Shown one piece after another: positions 43,333-51,156 of a stretch of 64,000 nucleotides of DNA. The first letter of the stretch is position 1; each line of letters opens with the position of its first letter. Source of the DNA: Microbacterium sp. AK031. Lineage in GTDB: Bacteria; Actinomycetota; Actinomycetes; Actinomycetales; Microbacteriaceae. Under the pieces are notes generated by a model. That model was not told the DNA's origin. It saw only the letters and a program-made list of their open reading frames with translations, and searched no databases. The stretch lies in NCBI RefSeq assembly GCF_024807145.1, contig NZ_JANUCA010000003.1, positions 228,751 to 292,750 on the forward strand, read 5' to 3'. The position numbers and the translations under genes are program-made.

Positions 43333-44388
43333 TCAGCCGCCGATCGTACTGGCCCCCGGCCGGACGCTCACCGGCAGCACAGCCCGCTCATGCTCGTGGC
43401 CCGGTTGCGCCTCCGCATCGATCAGGCGGATCGCCTCGGCGCCCATCGCCTGGCCGGGCAGCACGATGGAGGTGAGCGTGATCCAGTCCGCGCCGTCGTC
43501 GCGGTGGTCGCCGTCCATGCCGAGCACGGCGACATCCTCCGGTACGCGCAGGTCAGGGCGCGCCCGCAGGAGCTGCAGGGCGCCGATCGCGAGTCGATCA
43601 TTGGCGCCGAGTATCGCGATGCGCTCACCGCCAGGTTCGGGGAGGATGCCGGAGAGCGCCGCCGCTCCGTCTTCGGGGAAGAGTCCGGCGGTGCCGATCT
43701 CGGTGAGCACGACGCCGCGCGCTGCGGCGGCCGCGCGCACTCCGCGCCGCCGCTCCACGATCGGCTGGACGATGTCGGGGATCGAGACGAAGTAGGCGCG
43801 GCGGATGCCGAGATCGGCGATGTGCTCGATGGCCGCCCGTCCGACCTGCTCGTTGTCCATCAGCACCGTGCACCAGTCGGCCCGCGGCACGTCGTAGTTG
43901 ATGACGACGATCGGTCGCACATGATTGCGGATGCGTTCGATGCCGCGACTCGGGTCGCGCATGGAGGCCACCAGTACGCCGTCGGTGCGCGCTTCCGCGA
44001 AGTACTCGAGGTACTCGTCCTGCTGATCCAGCTGCGTTGTGCCCGCGGCGAGTTCGTGCGCGTTGAATCCGCTGTTCGCCGTGACGAGGCGCTTTCCCTG
44101 CTCTGTGGCGCTGCGTTGCGCGCCGCGGGCGATCTCGACGAAGAGCACGTTGACGAGATCGGGCATCACGAGACCGAGGCTGTCGGAGCGGTTGCGGATC
44201 AGCGTGCGTCCTGCGGCACTGCGGATGTAACCCAGGTCGAGGATCGCGTGGTGGACGCGTTTCAGCGTCCCGGGGGCGAGCCGCGCGGGATGATTCAGGG
44301 CGTTCGACACGGTGCCACTGGACACGCCGGCCGCCCGCGCCACGGCGTGGATGGTCGGATTCATGTGACCTTTGGGTGACGCCGACAT
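43333..44388 (-). CDS. LacI-family transcriptional regulator
   Basis: 351 residues. The helix-turn-helix (IHAVARAAGVSSGTVSNALN) begins near residue 13, followed by the hinge, a binding core with LGANDRLAIGALQLL, and VAVLGMDGDH near the C-terminus. ATG 44388 is chosen because GGAGG is 6 nt upstream; ATG 44364 with AAAGG is also possible. It stands between the ApnO-containing operon and the lactonase gene on the same strand, and is therefore the likely local regulator of the apionate genes; the palindrome at 48313 ahead of the MFS gene is a candidate target. The ligand is unknown. Confidence 0.88.
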   Translation of the reverse strand: MSASPKGHMNPTIHAVARAAGVSSGTVSNALNHPARLAPGTLKRVHHAILDLGYIRSAAGRTLIRNRSDSLGLVMPDLVNVLFVEIARGAQRSATEQGKRLVTANSGFNAHELAAGTTQLDQQDEYLEYFAEARTDGVLVASMRDPSRGIERIRNHVRPIVVINYDVPRADWCTVLMDNEQVGRAAIEHIADLGIRRAYFVSIPDIVQPIVERRRGVRAAAAARGVVLTEIGTAGLFPEDGAAALSGILPEPGGERIAILGANDRLAIGALQLLRARPDLRVPEDVAVLGMDGDHRDDGADWITLTSIVLPGQAMGAEAIRLIDAEAQPGHEHERAVLPVSVRPGASTIGG

Positions 44389-44440
44389 CGTTTTCCTCCC
44401 GGCATGCGCGTTCACGTCATCGTAAGGCGTGCGCGCGCAG

Positions 44441-44485
44441 CCGAGCGGCCGCCGCATCCATGACATCGATGCGGCGGCCGTTCGG
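44441..44485 (-). terminator. Terminator-like hairpin after the SDR gene
   Basis: An 18-bp stem (CCGAGCGGCCGCCGCATC with GATGCGGCGGCCGTTCGG, one G-T pair) and a 9-nt loop, starting 8 bp after the SDR stop codon. It lacks a T-run but is long and GC-rich, as is common for actinobacterial terminators. It would separate the four-gene apionate operon from the LacI gene. Confidence 0.7.
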
Positions 44486-44492
44486 TCGATCG

Positions 44493-45248
44493 TCAGAGAG
44501 TCGTCATTCCTCCGTCGACGGCGAACAATGCACCGGTCGCGAACTCGCCGTCGGCGCTGGCGAGGAACACCATGATGCCTTCCACATCAGCCGGGCTGCC
44601 GGCGCGACCGAGCGGGATGCGCCCGACGATCGCCGCGCGCGACTCCGGGTCGTCCGAGATCGTGGAGACGAGTCCGGTCTCGGTGTAGGCGGGGACGACG
44701 GTGTTCACTCGGATGCCGTCACTGGCATATGCCGCGGCGACGGTGCGGGCAAGGCCATGGATGCCGGCCTTCGAGGCGGAGTACGCAGTGAAGTCCTGCC
44801 CTTCGCCGTTGAGGCCGGTGGGGCTTCCGGTCAGGATGATCGAGCCGCCGCCGGAGGCGCGCATCGCCCTTACAGAGTGCTTGACCGTGAGGAACGTGCC
44901 GGTCAGGTTGACGTCGATCGTGCGACGCCACACGTCGAGGTCGAGATCGGCAGCCTTGGCGTCTTGCCCGAACAGCTGCACCCCCGCGTTCGCCACGACG
45001 ACGTCGGGACTCCATCCGGCAGCGACGAGGTCGGCGTACGCCGCCTCGACGGACGCCTCATCGGAGATGTCGACCACTGCCGGGCGTGCGGCATCGCCGA
45101 TCTTCGCGGCGACGGATGCCGCAGCATCCGCATCCCGGTCGGCGATGATCACGCGCGCGCCCTCACGGGCGAAGCGCTCGGCCACCGCGCGTCCGATCCC
45201 GGCTCCGGCTCCCGTGACGAGCGCCGTCTTTCCCAGGAGACGAGTCAT
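44493..45248 (-). CDS. Short-chain dehydrogenase/reductase
   Basis: 251-residue classical SDR: NAD motif TGAGAGIG (residues 13-20), NAG (VVANAGVQ), catalytic Ser in ILTGSPTG, YSASK, and C-terminal GALFAVDGGMTTL. Substrate is not readable. It is the last gene of the MFS-TIM-ApnO-SDR operon, starting one base after the ApnO stop, so it should act on the same compound. A C1 oxidation of D-apiose to the lactone is one attractive option, because the Gfo/Idh-type D-apiose dehydrogenase known from other bacteria is not next to these genes. Confidence 0.85.
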   Translation of the reverse strand: MTRLLGKTALVTGAGAGIGRAVAERFAREGARVIIADRDADAAASVAAKIGDAARPAVVDISDEASVEAAYADLVAAGWSPDVVVANAGVQLFGQDAKAADLDLDVWRRTIDVNLTGTFLTVKHSVRAMRASGGGSIILTGSPTGLNGEGQDFTAYSASKAGIHGLARTVAAAYASDGIRVNTVVPAYTETGLVSTISDDPESRAAIVGRIPLGRAGSPADVEGIMVFLASADGEFATGALFAVDGGMTTL

Positions 45249-45249
45249 C

Positions 45250-46104
45250 TCAGCGCTCGATCTTGTCGAGATGCAGCATCCGGGCGAGGTTCTTGTCGAG
45301 CTCGTCGTCGCGGAAGATCTTCTTCCAATCGTCCTTGATGATGCTCTCCCTGCCGTAGTCCATCGCGATGAGGCAGGCGTCGGAGAACGGGTTGTCGCCG
45401 CGCAGCCCGTTGGCCAGTGCCACCTGGGTGTGACCGTACAGGATGCTGCGCGCAGCCGCCTCCGGAACGCCCATCGTGTTCACCGTCTCCTGCAACGCCT
45501 CGTTGAGCAGATCGCCGATCATGCAGGCGACTGTCTCCACGAGGGTCGGCTCGAGCTGGGCGAGCTGCTTGATCGTGACCCAGTGCACGTCGATCACGGG
45601 CGCGTAGATCGCACGGACGGTGGCCTCGACGATGGCCTTCTTGGCCTCGTCGTCGCTCTCGATCGCAGCGATCGCGTCCTGGGGTGCGGCGATGCCACCG
45701 AAGGTGTCGGCCCACTGCTCCGGCGTCTCGCGCTGCAGGAAGATCGACGGGTGGCACGGGTGCGCGACCGCCTGGATGACATCCTCGCGAGTGGTGAGGA
45801 GGCCGGCGTAGGCAGCGGCGGGGTCGAGGGTCAGCACGATGGCACCGGAGCGCAGCTGCGGGACGAGGTCTGCCGTGACCGGCCCGAGCGCCAGGTCGGG
45901 GACGGCGAGCACGACGATGTCGGCGTCGGCGACCGCAGCGGATGCTTCGGTCAGCTCGCGGCCGGCCTCGACGGTGCGTTCCCTGCCGGCAGGGGAGTTC
46001 TCCACGTACCAGACGGTGTGGCCCGTCTTCACGAGGTTGTTGGACACGCGCATGCCCATCTTGCCGCCCGCGCCGATGACGGCGATCTTGTAGTTCTCGC
46101 TCAC
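45250..46104 (-). CDS. apnO: Probable D-apionate oxidoisomerase (phosphogluconate-dehydrogenase-like C-terminal domain)
   Basis: 284 residues: an N-terminal Rossmann domain with IGAGGKMGMRVSNNL (residues 9-21) and an all-helical C-terminal domain. Features fitting ApnO are DIVVLAVPD, HPCHPSIF near residue 115, FGGIAAPQDAI, and VTIKQLAQLEPTLVETV followed by YGHTQVALA. ApnO oxidises D-apionate with NAD and shifts the carbonyl, giving 3-oxo-isoapionate. GTG 46104 overlaps the stop of the TIM-barrel gene (GTGA). The operon mates are an MFS transporter, a TIM-barrel enzyme and an SDR. The family is related to ketol-acid reductoisomerase and other 3-oxo acid reductases, so another branched acid substrate is the main alternative. 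Confidence 0.75.
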   Translation of the reverse strand: MSENYKIAVIGAGGKMGMRVSNNLVKTGHTVWYVENSPAGRERTVEAGRELTEASAAVADADIVVLAVPDLALGPVTADLVPQLRSGAIVLTLDPAAAYAGLLTTREDVIQAVAHPCHPSIFLQRETPEQWADTFGGIAAPQDAIAAIESDDEAKKAIVEATVRAIYAPVIDVHWVTIKQLAQLEPTLVETVACMIGDLLNEALQETVNTMGVPEAAARSILYGHTQVALANGLRGDNPFSDACLIAMDYGRESIIKDDWKKIFRDDELDKNLARMLHLDKIER

Positions 46105-46895
46105 AGTGTGCTCCTCAGGTGTTCCAGGGTGATGCGGGTCCATTCCCGCTCGGTTCGGATCGTGGTCGCCGCGTCGTCCTGCCACGGCAGCCAATGCTCG
46201 ACGATCTCGTTGATTCCGCGTTCACGCGGGTGCACGGTCGCCAGAAGGTGCGCGTAATCGTGCAGCCCCGATCCCATCGGTGCGCCGCTGTACGTGAAGC
46301 CGACCCAGCCGGGCTGGCGCGCAAAGGCGAAGTCCTTCACGTGCACGTTCTTGGTGAACGCGGCTGTCTGCTCGACGCAGGCGCGCGGTGATTCGAGGCG
46401 TGCGACGACGTTCGCGGGGTCGAGGCAGATGCCGAGATGCTCGCTGTCCACTCGCTCGATCACGGCGAGCAGGTCGGCGGTGGCGAGCTGCTCGTAGGTC
46501 TCCAGGGCGAGGGTGACGCCTGCCGCCTCGTATGCGGGGAGTGCGTGGCGCAGCCAGCTCTCGGCCTCGGCGAGCGACGGCCGCGAGTCGGGACCGTAGA
46601 GCATGCTGCGCACCAGGTGCGCATCGAAGACCTCGGCGAGCTTCAGGAAGCGGTTCAGATGTTCGGGGACGATGCCCTTCGTGCCCAGCTCGATCGTGAG
46701 GCCGAGGTCGCGTGCGGCTCTCGCCGCATCGCGCAACGCGGCGTCGCTCATCTGCGCCAGAGGCGCGTAGTCGCAGATCTGGAAGAGATCGACGTCTTGG
46801 GCGCGGGTGTCTTCGAACGCGTCGATCAGGCTCAGCGGCTGCGGTGCGCGGTCGGAGTGCTGCCAGAAGTAGGCGTACGTGCCGAGGCCGATCAT
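46101..46895 (-). CDS. Sugar phosphate isomerase/epimerase-fold TIM-barrel protein
   Basis: 264 residues of the AP-endonuclease-2/xylose-isomerase-like TIM-barrel family. Metal-ligand strands are visible: TIELGTKG, LALETYEQL (Glu), GICLDPANVV (Asp), VHVKDFAF (His) and a C-terminal NEIVEHWLPW (Glu). Coupled by 4-nt overlaps to both the MFS gene and the ApnO-like gene. In known apionate pathways a protein of this superfamily (OiaC) decarboxylates 3-oxo-isoapionate to L-erythrulose; this gene is a candidate for that step. An isomerase for another acid sugar is equally possible on sequence alone. Confidence 0.8.
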   Translation of the reverse strand: MIGLGTYAYFWQHSDRAPQPLSLIDAFEDTRAQDVDLFQICDYAPLAQMSDAALRDAARAARDLGLTIELGTKGIVPEHLNRFLKLAEVFDAHLVRSMLYGPDSRPSLAEAESWLRHALPAYEAAGVTLALETYEQLATADLLAVIERVDSEHLGICLDPANVVARLESPRACVEQTAAFTKNVHVKDFAFARQPGWVGFTYSGAPMGSGLHDYAHLLATVHPRERGINEIVEHWLPWQDDAATTIRTEREWTRITLEHLRSTL

Positions 46896-48256
46896 CCTTC
46901 GCCTGCCACCGATTCGGCCTGCTCGGCTGCCACGGCATCCGACGTGCTGCGATTCTGCCGCGACAGGATGACCATCAGCACGGCGGACAGCAGCATGAAC
47001 CCGCCGACGATGAACATCGGCACCTCGTAGCCGCCGGTCCAGTCATGCACCGCGCCGGTGATGTACGGCGCGCTGAAGCCGGCGAGGTTTCCGATGGTGT
47101 TGATCAGAGCGACTCCGGCCGCTGCAGCGACACCGGTGAGGAACTGCGTCGGCAGAGTCCAGAAGTTCGGCAGCGCCGCGAAGATCGCACACGCGGTGAC
47201 GGTGATAACTGCCATCGTGGCCACGGGGGATCCCATGAACAGCGCCAGGGGGATGGAGACGGCGCCCGCGAGTGCGGGAACGGCGATGTGCCACGTCTTG
47301 AGACCACGGCGTCCGGCATCCTGCGACCAGAAGTACATCACGATCGCTGCGGGGAGATACGGGATCGCAGTGATGAGCCCCTTCTGAAACACGTCGAACG
47401 CTCCGCCGGTCTCGGTCTGGAATCCCTCGATGATCGTCGGGAGGAAGAATGCCAGTGCGTAGAGTCCGTAGATGAAGCCGAAATAGATGAAAGACAGCAT
47501 CCACACGCGCCCGCTGGAGAAGGCGAATCGCGCGGAGACGTGCTTCTCGGAGGACTCGGTCGTCTTACGCTCTGCTTCCAGTGCACCGGTGAGCCAGGTC
47601 TGCTCCTCCGGGGTGAGCCACTTCGCATCGGCCGGCTTGTCCTTCAGATAGAACCAGGCGATGACGCCGACCACGATGGCCGGGAGCGCCACACCCATGA
47701 ACATGAAGCGCCAGCCCTCGAGGCCGAAGAAGACACCGTGCTGCTGGATGAGTGCACCGGCCAGCGGAGCACCGATGACCGTGGTCAGGGGCTGTGCCAG
47801 GTAGAAGAGCATGAGGATGCGGCCGCGGTAGCGCGCCGGAACCCAGAGGCTGAGGAACAGGATCGCACCGGGGAAGAATCCTGCTTCGGCGACACCGAGC
47901 AGGAATCGCAGAACGACGAGCTGCTCGAAGTTCTGGACCCAGGTGAACAGGAGCGCGACGATGCCCCAGCTGACCATGATGCGAGCCAGCCAGCGGCGGG
48001 CGCCGAATTTGTGCAGGGCGAGGTTCGAGGGCACCTCGAGCAGGATGTAGCCGATGAAGAAGACGCCGGAGGCGAAGCCGAACTGCGCGGCGCTCAGCGC
48101 GAGGTCGTCGTTCATGCCGTTGGGGGAGGCGAAGCCGATGGCGGTGCGGTCGAGGTAGTTGATGAAGAACATCAGGGCCACGAAGGGTACGAGCCGGATG
48201 GCGACCTTGCGGATCGCGGATTTCGCGACCGGGCTTTCGGTCTGGGTGTTGTCCAC
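46892..48256 (-). CDS. MFS transporter, anion:cation symporter (ACS) type
   Basis: 454-residue membrane protein with 12 predicted helices. The ACS signature INYLDRTAIGFA near residue 33 and GVAEAGFFPGAILFLSLWVP near residue 115 resemble glucarate, galactonate, hexuronate and tartrate transporters, so an organic-acid sugar (for example D-apionate or a lactone-derived acid) is the likely cargo, brought in with protons. GTG 48256 has AGGAG 5 nt upstream; ATG 48283 lacks one. It is the first gene of the operon, 4-nt overlapped with the TIM-barrel gene. It complements the ABC importers, which would carry intact glycosides. Confidence 0.9.
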   Translation of the reverse strand: MDNTQTESPVAKSAIRKVAIRLVPFVALMFFINYLDRTAIGFASPNGMNDDLALSAAQFGFASGVFFIGYILLEVPSNLALHKFGARRWLARIMVSWGIVALLFTWVQNFEQLVVLRFLLGVAEAGFFPGAILFLSLWVPARYRGRILMLFYLAQPLTTVIGAPLAGALIQQHGVFFGLEGWRFMFMGVALPAIVVGVIAWFYLKDKPADAKWLTPEEQTWLTGALEAERKTTESSEKHVSARFAFSSGRVWMLSFIYFGFIYGLYALAFFLPTIIEGFQTETGGAFDVFQKGLITAIPYLPAAIVMYFWSQDAGRRGLKTWHIAVPALAGAVSIPLALFMGSPVATMAVITVTACAIFAALPNFWTLPTQFLTGVAAAAGVALINTIGNLAGFSAPYITGAVHDWTGGYEVPMFIVGGFMLLSAVLMVILSRQNRSTSDAVAAEQAESVAGEG

Positions 48257-48312
48257 GGTGACTCCTGAATCGACGATGATCACGGGTGGTGACGAGTTAC
48301 GTGATCCTCATT

Positions 48313-48332
48313 TTGACAAACCGGTTGACCAA
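48313..48332. promoter_or_regulatory. Palindromic operator candidate ahead of the MFS operon
   Basis: TTGACAAACCGGTTGACCAA, with the perfect centre AACCGGTT and 7 of 10 arm positions paired. A CG-centred site fits a LacI-family repressor such as that at 43333; a GntR protein is also possible, since the core AACCGGTTGAC recurs inside the GntR gene at 51176-51186. Confidence 0.45.
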
Positions 48333-48406
48333 TCGCAAGTCCGTGCACGTGAGGCCCGGCAGGGGTTCTGCCGGATCATCTCACCGGTCGACGCCGGTCC
48401 CGCCGC

Positions 48407-50068
48407 TCAGGTCACACGACCATCGCCGGGGCGCGCGACCCGGAGCCAGCGATAACCGTAGCCCGGGACCTCCAGTTCGACCGTCCTGGAACCGAGTGCG
48501 GTGTGCGACGGCTCGAGCAGGTCGAGGAGGGTCGTACCCTCCGGCTCCCCGGTCACGCGGAAAGTGGTGGTCACGGGCACTTCCGCGAAGTTATGGAGGG
48601 CGATGACACGGCCGACGTCAGCGGTGAGGGAGTGCACGAGCAGCGATTGTGCGGGCTGGTCCATCACCTCGAGACTGCCCCACCCGAGTTCCGGAGAGAT
48701 GCGGTAGCGCGACGTGAGATCGCGGATGAAGTACAGCAGCGACTCTTTGTCCTCCAACTGGGCTGCGACGTTGACGTGCTCCGGGGCGTACCCGTCGGAC
48801 GGCGGCCGGGCCACGAGTCTGCCCGGCGCGGCATCCGAGAATCCTCCGTTGCGGTCCGCAGACCACTGCATCGGGGTCCGCACGGCTTCGCGTCCGTCGA
48901 CCTCGACGTTCTCCCCCATGCCGATCTCTTCGCCGTAGAACAGCACCGGAGTGCCCGGCAGAGTGAAGAGCAGGCTGTAGGCCATGCGGATCCGGCGCGG
49001 ATCGCCGTCGAGCATCGGCGGAACGCGCCGCGTGATCCCACGGCCGAACACCCGCTGCCGTTCGTCCGGCGCGAACGCATCGAACACCTCTTGCCGTTCG
49101 CTGTCGCTGAGCTTGTCGAGGGTCAGTTCGTCGTGGTTGCGCAGGAAGTTCGCCCACTGCGCCTCTGATCCGAGCACGGGGCGCGCGCGCAGGGCAGCGA
49201 TCAGAGGGGCGGGGTCCTTGCGAGCGAACGACAAGTACAGTGCCTGCATCCCGACGAAATCGAACTGCATGGTGAGCTCGTCACCGTCGTCGCCACCGAA
49301 GTACTGCACCTGCTTCTCGTACGGCAGGTTCACTTCGCCGAGCAGGATCGCCTCGCTCGAACGACGCTGCAGGAACCGGCGGATGTCGCGCAGCAGATCG
49401 TGCGGCTCGGGGATGCCGGCTCCCTCGGGGATCTCGAGGAAGAACGGCACTGCGTCGACGCGGAAGCCGGAGATGCCCAGCTGCAGCCAGAACCCGATGA
49501 CCTTTGCGATCTCATCGCGTACGCGGGGGTTGGCGATGTTCAGGTCGGGCTGGTGCTCGTAGAAACTGTGCTGATACCACTGTCCGGATTTCTCATCCTT
49601 GCCCCAGATGCCATTCGCCTGTCCGGGGAAGACTGCATTCTTCTGACCCTTCGGAGGCGGATCGTCGCGCCAGACGTAGTAGTCCCTGAAGGGAGAGTTG
49701 ACGCTGCGCTTGGCGGCGAGGAACCACGGATGCCGATCGGAGGTGTGATTGATGACCAGATCGACGATCACCCTCATCCCTCGGTCGCGCGCGGTGCGGA
49801 TCACTTCGACGAGGTCGCCGTGGTTGCCCAGACGGGAATCGACTCCGTAGAAGTCGCTGACGTCGTAGCCGTCGTCACGATCCGGGGTCGGATAGAACGG
49901 CATCAGCCACAGGCAGGTGACGCCCAGTTGCGAGAGGTAGTCGATCCGCTGCGCGAGTCCTTGCAGGTCGCCGACGCCGTCGCCGTTCGAATCGAGGAAG
50001 GTCTCGACGTCCAGACAGTAGACCACTGCGGTCTTCCACCAGAGGTCGCTGGTATCGGTGATCTTCAC
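48407..50068 (-). CDS. GH13 alpha-amylase family protein (trehalose-synthase-like)
   Basis: 553 residues, cytoplasmic. The GH13 conserved regions are all present: DLVINHTSD, GFRVDAVPF (nucleophile Asp), LLGEVNLP (acid/base Glu) and FLRNHDEL (stabilising Asp). WWKTAVVYCLDVETFLDSNG and the overall layout resemble trehalose synthase or alpha-glucosidase subfamilies. GTG 50068 has GAAGGAG 5 nt upstream, and the GTGA overlaps the LLM stop. Pairing of this GH13 type with a luciferase-like flavoprotein is a recurring actinobacterial arrangement as I recall it. Probably unrelated to pectin sugars; reaction (isomerisation or hydrolysis of alpha-glucans) unresolved. Confidence 0.85.
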   Translation of the reverse strand: MKITDTSDLWWKTAVVYCLDVETFLDSNGDGVGDLQGLAQRIDYLSQLGVTCLWLMPFYPTPDRDDGYDVSDFYGVDSRLGNHGDLVEVIRTARDRGMRVIVDLVINHTSDRHPWFLAAKRSVNSPFRDYYVWRDDPPPKGQKNAVFPGQANGIWGKDEKSGQWYQHSFYEHQPDLNIANPRVRDEIAKVIGFWLQLGISGFRVDAVPFFLEIPEGAGIPEPHDLLRDIRRFLQRRSSEAILLGEVNLPYEKQVQYFGGDDGDELTMQFDFVGMQALYLSFARKDPAPLIAALRARPVLGSEAQWANFLRNHDELTLDKLSDSERQEVFDAFAPDERQRVFGRGITRRVPPMLDGDPRRIRMAYSLLFTLPGTPVLFYGEEIGMGENVEVDGREAVRTPMQWSADRNGGFSDAAPGRLVARPPSDGYAPEHVNVAAQLEDKESLLYFIRDLTSRYRISPELGWGSLEVMDQPAQSLLVHSLTADVGRVIALHNFAEVPVTTTFRVTGEPEGTTLLDLLEPSHTALGSRTVELEVPGYGYRWLRVARPGDGRVT

Positions 50069-51030
50069 AGTCGCTCCTTCAGTGCAGGGATCAGCTCGGA
50101 TGCTGAGACGTCCAGGAATCGCGTTTGCTCGGTGCCGACGTGGTGCAGGTACACCCGATCGAATCCGATCTCCGCCAATTCCGCGATGCGGCCTGCCAAC
50201 GAGGAAGCGTCGTGGTCGACCAGGACGGCTTTTCTCAACTGCTCGTCGTCGAGCCCGGCCACCGCTGCCTCGAAGTCCTCCGGCTGCTCGAGGTCCCAGG
50301 TGATCGGGGGTGACAGCAGACCGTTGCGCCATTGGTCGCAGGCGGTGGCGAACGCCGCCTCGTCGCTCTCCGCCAGGCTGACATGCACCTGCAGGATGCA
50401 GGGACCCGCGCCTCCCGCATCACGGTAGCTGTCGACGACTCGGCGCAACGCGGCCGGTTCCTGAGCGACGGTCGTAAGGCCCTGCGCCCAGGCAGCGGCC
50501 CACGCCGCGGTCTCGGCGCTCACCGCGGTCGCGAACAGCGGAGGCGGCTCCGCCGGCAGGCTCCATACTCTGGCGCGGTGAACACGCACCAGACCGTCGT
50601 GGTCGACTTCTTCACCGTCCATCAGGCGGTGGATGACGTCGACGCTCTCACGCAGTCGCTGGTTGCGGATGTGTTTGGCGGGCCAGCCGTCGCCTGTCAC
50701 GTGCTCATTGATCGCCTCGCCACTCCCCATCGCCGCCCAGAAGCGCCCGGGGAACATCTCCGCCAACGTGGAGAATGCCTGAGCGATCATCACCGGGTGA
50801 TAGCGCTGCCCCGGCGCATTGACCATGCCGATTGAGAAGCGGGTGCGGGCGAGCGCAGCGGCGACCCAGCTCAGAGCGAAACCCGAATGGCCTTGGGCCG
50901 GAGTCCATGGAGCGAGGTGATCGGAGCACATCGCACCGTCGAATCCTGCGCGCTCGGCTGCGATGACGGCATCCAGGAGCGCGCTCGGTGGGATCTGCTC
51001 GTGCGAAGCATGAAAACCGATGAACACCAT
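50065..51030 (-). CDS. Luciferase-like (LLM class) flavin-dependent oxidoreductase
   Basis: 321 residues of the bacterial-luciferase TIM-barrel family: MVFIGFHASHEQIPPS, AERAGFDGAMCSDHLAPW, GMVNAPGQRYHPVMIAQAF and GRFWAAMGSGEAINE resemble F420- or FMN-dependent members. The substrate is unknown. ATG 51030 lacks a ribosome binding site; a TAAGAC sequence 7 nt upstream could be a -10 for a leaderless transcript. Its stop overlaps the GH13 start by 4 nt, so the two proteins are made together. Confidence 0.85.
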   Translation of the reverse strand: MVFIGFHASHEQIPPSALLDAVIAAERAGFDGAMCSDHLAPWTPAQGHSGFALSWVAAALARTRFSIGMVNAPGQRYHPVMIAQAFSTLAEMFPGRFWAAMGSGEAINEHVTGDGWPAKHIRNQRLRESVDVIHRLMDGEEVDHDGLVRVHRARVWSLPAEPPPLFATAVSAETAAWAAAWAQGLTTVAQEPAALRRVVDSYRDAGGAGPCILQVHVSLAESDEAAFATACDQWRNGLLSPPITWDLEQPEDFEAAVAGLDDEQLRKAVLVDHDASSLAGRIAELAEIGFDRVYLHHVGTEQTRFLDVSASELIPALKERL

Positions 51031-51144
51031 GCGGCGAGTCTTACAAGGCACGAAATCCTTCGCGAGAGGTGGACAGCCCGTGGTGGTTCTGGGATGACGC
51101 ACCGCCGCCCGCGGACTGCGACAGCTCTGGGATCCGAGCCCGGG

Positions 51145-51150
51145 TATGTT
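51145..51150 (+). promoter_or_regulatory. -10 box for a leaderless GntR mRNA
   Basis: TATGTT followed by 6 nt (GAAGTC) and the ATG at 51157. This supports the chosen start over the longer frame. Confidence 0.55.
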
Positions 51151-51156
51151 GAAGTC

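Noticed and set aside
48407..50068. Including the GH13 gene and its LLM partner in the plant-glycan system
   Set aside because: They form their own coupled pair, the GH13 type acts on alpha-glucans, and no shared operator was seen.
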